A DNA stretch of 64,000 bases from Gigaspora rosea (Eukaryota > Glomeromycota > Glomeromycetes > Diversisporales > Gigasporaceae): assembly GCA_003550325.1 (NCBI GenBank), contig QKWP01000223.1, forward strand, positions 343,309 through 407,308, written 5' to 3'. Shown in pieces: positions 23,515-34,494 of the stretch (positions are counted from its first letter, which is position 1; each line of letters opens with the position of its first letter). The notes below the pieces were generated by a model. That model was not told the origin of the DNA and ran no database searches. It worked only from the letters and a program-made list of their open reading frames with translations. The position numbers and the translations under genes were made by a program.

Positions 23515-24662
23515 AAAAAAAAAAAAAACAAACTATTCTCTAAAAAAAAAAAACATAATGTTCTCTAAATAAAAAAACAAAATATTCTCTAAATAAAAAA
23601 AAAACTGTGTTCAAAAAATTCTTAAGCCTATTTGATCTATAAGCAACCATGGGTTATAAATATATATTTCACAAAATGTGTAAAAAAACTTAAAAAAAAC
23701 CCCCCCCCCGTTTGATTAATTTTTATCCAATTTTTGCTTTTTTCCAACCTTTGCATTTTGTATTTTTGTATTTATTACCTGCCAGATAACTATTATGGCC
23801 CAGATTTTTCATTAGTACATTTCAAATATAAGATTTATAAAAATACCCCATTAGCATTCTTTTAAATATACCTTTTTTGCCATTTAGCTGTTTTCAAATA
23901 TAACCTTTTTACCCAATACCTACTTTTCAAATATAACCTTTTTTAAAAAACGGGCCTCTATTAGCAAGTTTTCAAATACGACCTCATATAGATTATTCAG
24001 AATTCTGTCACACCTCTATACAATTACCAAAATAGGGTGCGACTGACTTGTGATTATAGAAAGGTCTGACTATACTTGTCTTAAAAAGTATAAAATAATC
24101 AATTGCTCTAATAATAAAATAATTTTTGGTACTATAATAATAAAAGGTATTATTAAATAAATATTAGTTAGTCATATTTTTCTACCAAAAATAGTTAAAA
24201 AAATCTGTTTTTTCAAAAATAAAAACATAAAGTTCAATTAGAAAAGCAGATTTAAGTAAATGCATTATAAAATTACTTATAGGCTTGTACAGTACAGAAC
24301 TTACACATTTATGATCTGATAAAAGAACATATAAAGAATTCATTATATTTGATATATGTGCTATAATAGTTAAAATTCTCTATTTCTATTTGCTGCAGAT
24401 AGACTGGTTCTTGAAACTTGTAAGTGTTCTAATAATAAATAAATCATTATTGTTGTTCTTAACTCTAGTATATATTATACTAAGAACTGGGAAGAAATAT
24501 CTGCTCAAATTATTTATGCCTAAGTAATTAATAATTAATTTATTCCATACACATAAGGGTGTCCAATACATTGACATGAAAAAATAACTAATAGATACAA
24601 ATAGAACAATTCACAAGTATTTATTCAATAATTCTTGGTATTATTGATCTATTTTGAATATT

Positions 24663-26262
24663 ATTTTGGGGCAGTTTCAAGAACAGTGAACCCAGTGGTA
24701 TCTTCATGATCATGATAATTATTTGGCCTAAATTAGTTATTGTTAGATTAGGTAATAATATAGTTTAGGCCAATTTTGTTAGTACTAGTAAACAAATAAT
24801 GTAATTGCAAAATTTTATATAATGTAATGATTACTAGGTTCACTGTTCTTATGTTCCAAATATTTGTCTATCAGGTGGACTATGTTCTACCTGAGTGGAA
24901 ATGGTCAGTTTACAGCTGTTTTCATAAATTCTGCAACAAATAAAAAATTGCCAATGATCAAATTAATAAGTTACCAAGTCAGAATCAATAAGTAACTAAC
25001 TTAACTGAACTCAGAAACTTATTAATTCATTTATTAGCAATTTTTTTAGTTATTTCAGAATTTATAAAAACAGCTTTAAAAAAGTCAGCACCTGTATTAC
25101 CCAACAGGTCACATGACAGGTTACCTGAAGGGTCACCCAAGTTAATTAAAAAAACAATCCAGGTGCTTAATGCCCAAAAATAATACATTGTTCAGTTTTA
25201 TTGATTACAGCTATTATTATAATTTTTGATACACCTGATAAAATTTAGCAAATGATTTTCTGCTAACCTGTTTATAGCTATATCAAAATTCCTAGGACAC
25301 CTGTAAAAATTTGCTAAATAATTTTTTGGCTGATCTGGTTAAGTTATAGATTTTGGGATAATAAGATATATGTAATTTAATAAGTTAATATATATTACAA
25401 TAAGACTAAATATCAAAATGCATATTTGTCACATTTGTAAGTCATAAAATTTCAATTCCTATTCTTTGGCACAATCCATTTTCTCTCAAACTAAACCTTT
25501 ATTCATTTCTAATTATTTTTTAATAAAAATTCATTTTTAAAAAATTGTGTAAAATTTCAATTACTATTCTATGGCAGGATCATTTTTATTCAACAAAGCT
25601 TTTATTCATTTCTAATTATTTTTTGATAAAAAATTATTTTTAAAAAATTGTGTAAAATTTCAATTCCTATTCTTTGGCAAGGTTCATTTTCATTCAAATG
25701 AAGCCTTCATTTCTAATTATTTTTTGACAAAAATTTGTTTTTAAAAAATTGTATAAAATTTCAATTCCTATTCTTTGGCAAGATCCATTTTTATCCAAAT
25801 AAAGTCTTTATTCATTTCAAATTATTTTTTGACAAAAATTAGGTTCTAAAAAATTGTATAAAACTTGAATTCCTATTCTTTGGCAAGATCCATTTTCATT
25901 CAAACAAAGGCATTCATGCATTATCGACAAATATTAATATATCTTGGTTGCTTGGATTCCTAGCCCAAGATTCATTTTTAAGCCAGCTGACAAATTAATG
26001 ATCATATTTAACTTTCTTAATAATGGCACTTGTTCGAGTAATATATTTGTTATATTGAACAGTTTTTTCCATAAATTTTCGTACAAATTAAAAGCAGACC
26101 GAACATGTTGGACAAGCATTTGAACAAAAATTCAATATTGTTGACATTATTGATTATTTTATTATACGGATCGTGCTGAATCAATAACTTAACTGGGTCG
26201 GCAGAAAAATCATTCGGCAAATTTTTATAGGTGTCCCAGGGAATTATGATAATAGCTGTAAT
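24663..26262. repeat. Composite interspersed repeat, copy 2
   Basis: The left part (24663-25300) matches 8724-8913 plus 9551-9880 in the same orientation. The right part (25310-26262) matches 10250-11972 reverse-complemented. It carries the ~105-bp tandem array at 25447-25920 and copies of an inverted-repeat motif on both sides. It lacks the solo LTR and the GGCACGG element. The minus frames at 25934 and 26050 are repeat shadows. Confidence 0.8.
25447..25920. repeat. ~105-bp tandem repeat, about 5 units
   Basis: Units contain aatttcaattcctattcttt, ggcaagatccattttcattc and tcatttctaattattttttg. Reverse complement of the array at 11265-11790. Confidence 0.85.
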
Positions 26263-27178
26263 AAGTTTGTGATTTAAATAAGATCGGTATATGAGCGCAG
26301 AGAATTTTATCATTACAATGTTGACATACTCAGCATCATTAAATTTTCGCTTGGCAATTTTTCGGACTGATACAGCGAAGTGTTTTGTAAGCATCATAAT
26401 ATTTAGTTACATTTACATCGATATATCAATTTATTGAATCAATTATACCGAAATTACAAACTTAATCGAATCGGCAAAAAAAACTATTCGGCAATTTTTA
26501 TCAGGTGTCCCAGAAATTATGATAATAGTTATCGAGCAAAATATGGATATGATAACCATTCCGGCTGATTATCTTCGGAAGCTAATATATTGCAGAACTA
26601 TGAACTCACAGGTCACCTGGCCATTACTTAACCGGTCACCCACTGACCTGGATGACACTCACCCGGGTCAAATCACTAACCATGACTAACCCATTTGTAT
26701 TCGACAATTTGCCAGTATTGGTGTTATCCGGAATTTACGATCATGATTCGTAGGGAGTTATCGACTGAGTTTTAATTTAAATAAACATGTTTACATCGTA
26801 ACATATGAAAAAAACAACGAGAAATAATTTCATGGTCATATGAGTTTGCCGTATAATGTATACTTATTTTAATTCTGTATTTTTTTTTTGTTTTGAGCAA
26901 CTTTGACAAAAAAATAAAAAAAAATTATAGTTATGAATGTGTTGAAATGAAAAAAAATTTGGAAACTCCTTAATTTTATATTTGTATATAATATGTATAT
27001 AATAGTCGTCATATATAATTTAAAAATAATTATAAAAAAGTGACCATATAATAGATGTTGCGAAGCATAAAATAAAATTAGAACGCTCTTAATCACCTCT
27101 CTTAATGAATTTGATAAGGAACTGATCAACAAGTGCGTTCTTCATTAAGTTCATTAAGTGTGACGTTTAAGAACACCT
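26263..27178. other. No gene seen
   Basis: One more copy of the dispersed motif (about 26470-26530, attcggcaatttttatcagg), then AT-rich sequence up to the kinase stop. The minus frame 26869-27132 is low-complexity and not called. Confidence 0.45.
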
Positions 27179-28395
27179 TTAAAAAATGGCTTTTCTATGA
27201 TCATAGAATTCGATAATGGTTTCTTTTTCAGGCGACCCTTCTGAAGGTTTTTCCATGTTTGCATGAGTATTCATCGGTTTAAATGTGTATGACTTAAAAA
27301 AATCAAGTATTTCCTCTATTTTCGGACGATTGTCTGGTTCATCATCCCAGCATCGTTTATAAAGCTCAACATATTCAGGCGGTGTATCCTTTATAGGTTG
27401 CTCTCTTTCTCCATTATATATTTTAATGGCAATTTGTATTCTTTTTAATGTCGGAAAAGGCTTATGACCACTTGAAATTTCCCAAAGAATGACACCATAA
27501 CTATAGATATCACTTTTAGTCGTATGTTTGTACGTGGGATTTTTAAGGCTCTGTGGATCCATAAATGATGGCATTCCGTCAGTTAGTGTGTTTGAGTTTG
27601 ACGAATCCGTTGTCATTAATTTAGATAAACCAAAATCTGAAATTATTATCTTATTATCGTGAACCAGGATATTTTTTGTATGCTATAAAATATAAAAAAA
27701 AAAAGTCAAAAAGAGGCTGTTTAAAAGTTAAAATCGGGAGACAGTTATCCTTACAAGATTTCTATGAATTATATTATTATTATGTAAGAACGTGAGGCCT
27801 TGTGCTATTTCTCCCGCGATACGATATTTATCCTCCCATTGTAAATTTAAAAAATTTTTATTTAAGTATTCACGCAAATCTCCTTCGTTAGCAAATTGTA
27901 GGACCATCTTATATTCTCCATAAGAATCTATTTTCAAATGCACGAGAACGGACTTGTTTAATATTCTACTATTGTTTCATTATGCGTTATGTGAAATGTC
28001 TAACCTTTAGTTATGCCATAAAAATGAACTATTTTAGGATGAAAGCTTGCTCTTTGTAAGCGATGAAGCTTTATATATTTTAAGATGATTTAAATTAATA
28101 CAATAAAATTTTTTATCTTTAAGGATAAATGGATTTTTAATCATTGATTAATCGTTCATCGTACCTCTTCCACAAATGAATCTATGTCTTTTTCTTCCAT
28201 ATCAAATTTTAGGCTTTTACGAGCAACTATTAGTCCACATTTCGTCCATTCAGATTTGTATACTACACTTATTCCACTACCATAAATTTTTTCAATATTA
28301 CGGAATTCATTGTGATCAAAATAATTAATAAGTCGGCTCGAAATAGCATTTTCAAGCAATTTAAGTGTATTAGATTTGTTTGAAGGATTTGTCAT
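27179..28395 (-). CDS. TKL-type kinase, single domain, with HRN and a truncated tail
   Basis: Predicted 323 aa. Exons: 28165-28395, 28005-28068, 27755-27927, 27179-27682, with the same lengths for exons 2 and 3 and the same phases (0,1,0) as the other kinases here. The glycine loop G39-S-G41, the lysine of VARK (K60) and DFG (172-174) are present. The catalytic aspartate of HRD is Asn (H153-R-N155), so phosphotransfer is doubtful. The protein ends shortly after the kinase domain with EFYDHRKAIF, which lines up with KFYDFNQF at the start of the pseudokinase domain of the two fused genes. The C-terminal domain has therefore been lost, or was never gained. Upstream and downstream are non-coding. 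Confidence 0.8.
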
Positions 28396-28818
28396 GTTTT
28401 AATACGCAATGATAATCTAACAAATATTACTGTATTAAAAATTTATATCTTTAAAAATTAAATCAGTGCTAAATTATATCAAAAATTTGTATGAATGTTA
28501 AATGTTATAACGATCAATTTTACACAAGTACGCGCGATGCAAAAATTTAAAGACTTAAATACTTGTATAGGATAAAGGACAGTAACTCCTTGATAAGCTA
28601 AATTTGTCAATAATGCACATACGTACGTACGCACATGTTTAACTTTTGACCATATCGCTCCGCCACCATTCAAGTTATCAAAGTAGATTGTATGAATGAT
28701 TTGATTTAATATGCTTTATGGAAGAATTCGGTAGGTATTTTCCGAAATATTCATCTAAATTTGATAAATTCGTTACACATAATGTTTGTCTCTTGGAGTC
28801 GTAATTTAAAGTAATAAG

Positions 28819-28952
28819 GTGAGTATAATCAATAACTTTGTATTAAAATTGTTGTCTAAATCATCAAGCCTAAATACTTTGTCTTAAGATGAGTATAATC
28901 AATAACTTTGTATTAAAATTGTTGTCTAAATCTTCGTGCCTAAATACTTTGT
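28819..28952 (+). repeat. 70-bp tandem duplication
   Basis: gagtataatcaataactttg and the following ~45 bp occur twice (from 28821 and 28891) with only a few differences. Non-coding. Confidence 0.9.
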
Positions 28953-29352
28953 CTGGCTTTTTGCTGATTATTTCCAATTTCCATTGTTGAATTTACTGAT
29001 TTACAAATTATTGTGCTACATACGCCGGAATCCAAATCTAGAAATAATGCCAAATATGATTGGTTAAAAATTATTTTAACCAATTCCGGTGTGATGCATG
29101 AAAATCATTAAACAAAGTAATTTGAAAAGCTTGTCAATAAATTCTTTATATTCTTTTTTGTCATAGTAAAATGATTTTCAAAATCTATCTTTTCTTGGCT
29201 AATAAAGCTTATTTTGTTAATAAATTTATATTAGTGTATTATCGTTGTTAATGCTTTAATATAGTTGCTAAAATTTCTTCTATATGGGCAACCGCGGCAT
29301 AGTGCCACGCCTGCGCATGATGAATTACAATCCACTTTAAATTTTGCTAATG

Positions 29353-29685
29353 CCCTATGAAAAAAAAAATTAAAAATCATATTCAGATTTTTTTCAGATT
29401 ATAATTTTTTAAAAGTGAGCATTTTTTGTAACAAAAACCTTATAAAACCTACATGAAATCCTGAATGGTTTTAAATTCACTGAATCTTTCCGATTACCTG
29501 GTTATAATTTTTTTTCTGCATAAAATTATAAACAGGAAATCGAAAATATTCAGGAAATTTAAAACCATTCAAGAATTCATGTAGGGATTATATAGGTTTT
29601 TTTTTACGAAAAATGCTCATTTTTAATAATAATAATCTGAACAAAATCTGAATATGATTTTTTATTTTATTTTTTTTTTATAGGG
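29353..29685. mobile_element. Long foldback MITE, 333 bp
   Basis: Nearly full-length inverted repeat. Left ccctatgaaaaaaaaaatta faces its complement ending ataggg. Arms of about 150 bp include aaaatcatattcagattttt and complement. No ORF. Target duplication not clear. Confidence 0.8.
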
Positions 29686-29911
29686 ATAGATTAAAATAGT
29701 TTCAGCTTGGAATACTGAGTTAGAATATAATACCCAGTTTGGCTTGTAATTTAGTTAACTGAGTAAATATTCTAGTTAAAATTCTTATGCTTCACTCAAG
29801 TCTCCTCAGTCCAGTTTAGGCTTAAGCTGATGTGCTCCATCAGAATAACATTACTGATAAGTCAATTTTTACAAATAAATTATGTATTAAATTTTATAAA
29901 AATATTTTTAA

Positions 29912-30090
29912 ACCAAAACAAAACGAAACAAAACGAAACGAAACAAAACAAAACGAAACAGAACAAAAATAAAACAAAATAAACCAAAATAAAACAAAGC
30001 AAAACAAACCAAACCAAAACAAAACGAAAAGAACAAAAATAAAACAAAATAAAACAAACCAAACTAAACCAAACCTAAAAAAAAAAAAAA
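29912..30090 (+). repeat. Simple repeat (AAAACAAAACGAAAC)n
   Basis: Irregular A-rich pentamers such as aaaac, gaaac and aaaat, ending in poly-A. The Phe/Leu-rich minus frame over it is a repeat artefact. Confidence 0.9.
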
Positions 30091-30415
30091 AAAATTTGAA
30101 AACAGTTTGGTAGTATTAGATCCTTTTGTTGTTTTTATTTGAAAAAAATTTTTATTTTATTCTATGAGACATGTTTAATCCAATATGATAATTGTAGTGT
30201 ATGTAATTAGTATTCAACTCACTTAATATATAAATCTGAGATTTCTTCCGTTCCCGGTTAACAAGACTATGTCGCACAGCTATCTTATCATGTACGTACA
30301 TACTTAATTGAAATAAAGTTCGAATTATTTTAATATTTGTAACGTGCTACAAAAAAAATTAGAGTGTATAAAAATCGCATGATTTACAAATTCGCATATA
30401 TAATTAATAAAAATT

Positions 30416-31634
30416 ATGGAAAATACTCTTGAAGAATCATTTGAAAGGGCTGTTTCTGTAAAAGAAGAAGGATTGGAAAAATGGCTCGAAAAATCGATTT
30501 CTGATAAATATATTAATGAATTTGACTACAGCAAATTTACTGATTTTGTAGCAATCGGTACAGGCGGATTTGGAACTGTACATAAATGCCTATGGGAGGA
30601 ATGTAAATTAACTGTCGCTGTTAAAGGTCTAAATAATCTAGGTGATAATGCTAATGAGGATTTTGTTAAGGAGGTGCCGTATTATTTAAATAATTTTAAG
30701 ATATAAAATTTAATTGTAAATAAGCATTAATAAAATTCATTATATTTATAGCTTCGGATTTTACAAAAAATTGGCTATCACCCGAATATAATTCAGTTTT
30801 ATGGTGTAACCAAACGTAAATATTATTTTATCTAGTTGTATAACTTTAATAATTTAAATTCAACTATTTTTAATAAATAGATCCAACAGAAAATTATAAA
30901 GTGATTTTACAATATGCTGCAGATGGCGATTTACGAGATTACTTAGGAACAAACTTCTCTAAACTCCAATGGTCTGACAAGCTACATATCGCTGAAGAAA
31001 TAACATTAGGTCTTCTATTTTTGCATTCTAATAATATAATTCATCTTGACCTTGTAAGTAAATTTACTTTATTATTTAACGTTTAATTATTCCATACAAT
31101 ATAGTGGTTAAACTTTTTTCGTAAATTATATAGCATTCCAAAAACATTTTGGTTCATAAGGGAAGAATGATGATCTCCGACTTTGGCTTGTCTAAACCAT
31201 CAGATAGGGTTTCGAATTCAGCATCTGTGGTTCAGGGACATATTTCGTATATTGATCCACAATGTTTTATAAAAGATTCATATAAACGTAATAAAAAATC
31301 TGACATTTATAGTTTGGGTTTCATCTTATGGGAAATTACAAGTGGTCGATCTCCATTTGAGTCATTCAAAACTCGAGAACAAATTGCTATTCATGTATTT
31401 AAAGGAGAGAGAGAGATTCCTGAAGAAGATACACCAAAAGAATATGTCGCACTTTATAAGCGTTGTTGGAATGAGGATCCTGAAAAACGACCCGGAACTA
31501 GGCCTCTTCATGATATATTAGAATGCTTTATTTCCCGTAAAGAATTGTCTGACATTCAAAAACAAACAATTCAAGAAATTGCAATAAGAGCAACTACCGA
31601 TACTCTTAATGTACCGAATATTTCATCTACATGA
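30416..31634 (+). CDS. TKL-type kinase, single domain
   Basis: Predicted 331 aa. Exons: 30416-30673, 30752-30815, 30881-31053, 31134-31634, with the same intron positions as the three minus-strand kinases. Key residues: glycine loop G48-T-G50-G51-F-G53, the VAVK lysine (K70), HLD in place of HRD (162-164, aspartate kept), and DFG (181-183). It looks active, as HRD-arginine loss is tolerated in kinases that do not need activation-loop phosphorylation (family knowledge). A 40-residue tail follows the domain (SRKELSDIQKQ...), rich in Ile/Ala/Thr, with no pseudokinase. It faces the kinase at 27179-28395 head to head across about 2 kb of repeats. Confidence 0.85.
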
Positions 31635-32840
31635 AAAAGGATAATAGATGTTCGCTTTCGATCTAATGGCGGCATTTCTTTTCCAATTAGCAGTTCTTTT
31701 CTATTTTGTTATTTATCATACATGTACAATTCTCTCTAATTCGTTGTACTACTGATTTATATTGATTGGCATCCTTTCCCTTTATTTATTAACTTCATTG
31801 TATAATTGCTCCTTATTGTTTAAATTTAATGTTTAATTTTGGTTTTATTTGTGTAAATTTGAATTTTAGTACATTAAGAAAACTTTTTGACGAGCTCAAT
31901 GTGGTGATTGTTTGGCAACTATAAACTATAAAGATATGTATTATTAGTTTCTCTTGTGAATTACACTATTTGCCGCACTGTAGATTTTTATTGGCAGGCG
32001 TGTTAATGTGGCAAGGAAAATCTACCGTATATTTTTGTATTTTACTCATAGAAGGAATAAGATATTGAGAAATGTATTAGTATTAGGAACAAATGTTAAT
32101 TCTTGTTGGAAATATTCATATATTGAATGTAAAAAGAAAATTCATTTAAATGTTTTAAATTTAACTTAAAAAATTTGAATGTCAAATCCTTGCTTTTTGA
32201 TCTCAATAAAGGTTTTCTCGTAGTTTGATTTTATAACATAATAAGAAATTAATAGATTGCGTTCAATAATAAAGAAAACAATGAATAATCATCCAATTCC
32301 TTAACCTATTCTCTGTCACATAATTTAAAATGAATTTTTATCCAAAATTAAGTCTCTTTAAAAATATTTTGGAATAATGCCAACGTGATTAATAAATTTT
32401 TTAAAAAAAATTTAGTAATTTTTATATGATATTATTCTGTTAAGATACTACAAAATTAGTGAATTTTAATTAGAGTGTTCTCAACCGCCCTAGTTAATCG
32501 GTCTAGGACCAAATCTTAATTAGTAAATAAATAGATTAACGAATCAAGATATTTATTATCCCCCAAATGAAAAACTATGTGATGATTTAATACGTCTGAG
32601 ATAAAAACATAAAGAGAATTATCATTTCAATTAACAAAAAATGGTTCCTCTTTTTTCACAGTGCTACGCTTATTTGCTGAAACTTTTCATTGAGTGATTA
32701 GAAAAATAATTGTTTAAGGATTCAAAAACTGTAATTTTGCCTAAAAAAAAACGCCTTTTTTGTTCTAACAAAAAAAAAAAAAAAAATTCTACCAAAATTC
32801 CGAGTCGGATGCGTCGGATCTAGGTCGGCGTTTAGCCTGA
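31635..32840. other. 3' flank of the kinase; no gene seen
   Basis: AT-rich sequence with a possible polyadenylation signal (aataaa near 32206). No supported ORF. Confidence 0.45.
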
Positions 32841-33910
32841 GTTAGAGTTTGGACCCGGATATCCGGATATCCGTTTTACTGTAACCGTTTTATAAAAAGC
32901 TTCATCCGGATAACCGTCAGTTTTTAGCTGCGGATATCCGGATAAACCCTACGGATAACCGGATAACCTTTCGGATATTCAAATAATCATACAGATATCC
33001 GGATAATCCGGATAACCTAGGGTTAGAAAGTTACTACTGTATTTGGTGGTATGAATTAATTTTACAAATTGTTACGGTTACGGCATTGTCGTATTTTTTG
33101 CCGTAATTGCTGTGAGCCATAATGGCATGATGCCGTGATGCCGTAATGCAGAAATACTATCTGCTATAATGCCGTTTGTTAAAATGCTGTACTGCATTAT
33201 GGTTTCCTTTAAAAAAAAAAAATACTATTAAANACGCCTTTTTTGTTCTAACAAAAAAAAAAAAAAATAATTTTAACTATTTTTCGAATTTATTCTGTTG
33301 ACTTCATTGATTTAGTACATGTGATGACTATGAAAAAAGGGTTTGTAGGTCTAGGTTTTATTTTGATTTAAATGTCGTGATTTATTTTTTTGGCCAATTA
33401 GACCAATTTATAAGTCATTGTTTGAAAACGTTTTTAGCGAGCTAATTGATCGGAAATGACATCATTGTTAACAGCATTTATGGCTTATATAAGATGATAT
33501 ATGCCTACATACATGCCTATATGTTTTAAAATTTTATTATAACTATTGTATTCTGCTGCAGAATACACTTTAAATAACTTTTCTACTTATCAATTAATTA
33601 ATGTAAATGAATACATGTATGCCAAATAAACAACATATTCATTAGTTTCCGGTTTGGAGTGACTGTTACTTAATTATAATATTATAATATTATACTGTAG
33701 TTACGGTATCGCATTATTACAATATTGTGTTATTGTGGTATTACGGCATATAATTTTTACAGCAATTAATTGCTATGCCGTAATTAATTCTACCACTGGT
33801 AAAATGCCGTAATTGCCGTAATTAAGTAATTCTACTACCAACTATACTTACTTTCTGCGGATACTTGCGGATACACTTATAACCCGGATATCCGGTTAAG
33901 GGTAGGCTTT
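32840..33910. mobile_element. Nested inverted-repeat elements rich in CCGGATATCCGG and GCCGTAAT motifs
   Basis: The outer flanks (about 32848-33020 and 33855-33905) are packed with the palindrome ccggatatccgg. The inner part (about 33040-33840) has GCCGTAAT-type motifs near both ends, and the facing ends ttggtggtatgaatta and taattctactaccaacta. The structure resembles hAT elements with subterminal repeats. No ORF; superfamily uncertain. A single N lies at 33233. Confidence 0.5.
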
Positions 33911-33953
33911 CTCGGATTGGTTACACAATATAAAATGTAGTACATCTGTGCCA

Positions 33954-34279
33954 GGGTACCCTAGCCATGGCAAAAAAGTTCGGGTCACGTGCTAACCGAT
34001 AAAAATCTTTAAGTTTATTTAGTTAGGGTTAGGGTTAGGAACAGGTTAGGGTTAGAGAGCACTATAGGTAAAATTACCTCCCCGACATTTTTTGTTAGTG
34101 CGCAGAAGGTTGTTTCTTATGAAGTTTGTCGAGAAATAAGCGATTTCTTCTAATTTCCTTTAGAGCGTTTTGAATTTTCCTGATCGTGTTACGTTACACC
34201 AAATTGGAAATCTTTATTGGCTAATTTACTGCAGATCGTCACATGACCTGAACTTTTTTTGCCATGGCTAAGGTACTCT
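33954..34279. mobile_element. 326-bp hAT-like MITE containing telomere-like repeats
   Basis: 8-bp target duplication ctgtgcca (33946-33953, 34280-34287). Inverted repeats gggtaccctagccatggc and its near complement run for about 40 bp. Inside, gttagggttagggttagg (about 34020-34057) matches the TTAGGG telomere unit. Confidence 0.8.
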
Positions 34280-34494
34280 CTGTGCCATGCATGATGTAAG
34301 TTAGATCACAACAAATCTAAAAATAGATTTCGATAACACGATATAAGCTTATCAATGAATATAATTGGCTAACAGCTAAATCAAAATTATTAATTGTATT
34401 CGTTATTATTACTATTACATAACCAATCTGATTATCTCGATGTATCATTGTTTAAAGGATCTCTTTAAAAAATCATACCTGATTCTTTACTAAT

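Larger units (their letters stand above)
22433..24072. mobile_element. Pogo/Tc1-like non-autonomous element, 1.6 kb, with gap
   Basis: TA duplications at 22431-22432 and 24073-24074. Termini cagtctgacctttctatag and the complement of ctatagaaaggtctgacta-type sequence pair over about 23 bp. Repeated TATAGTCAC motifs lie at both ends. It contains a family 1 MITE (22711-23002) and the assembly gap (23305-23514). No transposase is visible in the sequenced part. Confidence 0.75.

Noticed and set aside
23170-23572. Open frames running through the N block
   Set aside because: They exist only because N has no stop codons.
25447-25920. Regular repeats resembling a CRISPR array
   Set aside because: Units of about 105 bp are contiguous with no unique spacers, the sequence is eukaryotic, and the same array occurs in another repeat copy.
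29880-30062. Phe/Leu-rich minus frame that looks like a membrane protein
   Set aside because: It is the complement of an AAAACAAAAC-type simple repeat.
34014-34057. TTAGGG tract as a chromosome end or fusion point
   Set aside because: It lies inside an inverted-repeat element with an 8-bp target duplication, so it was carried in by transposition.
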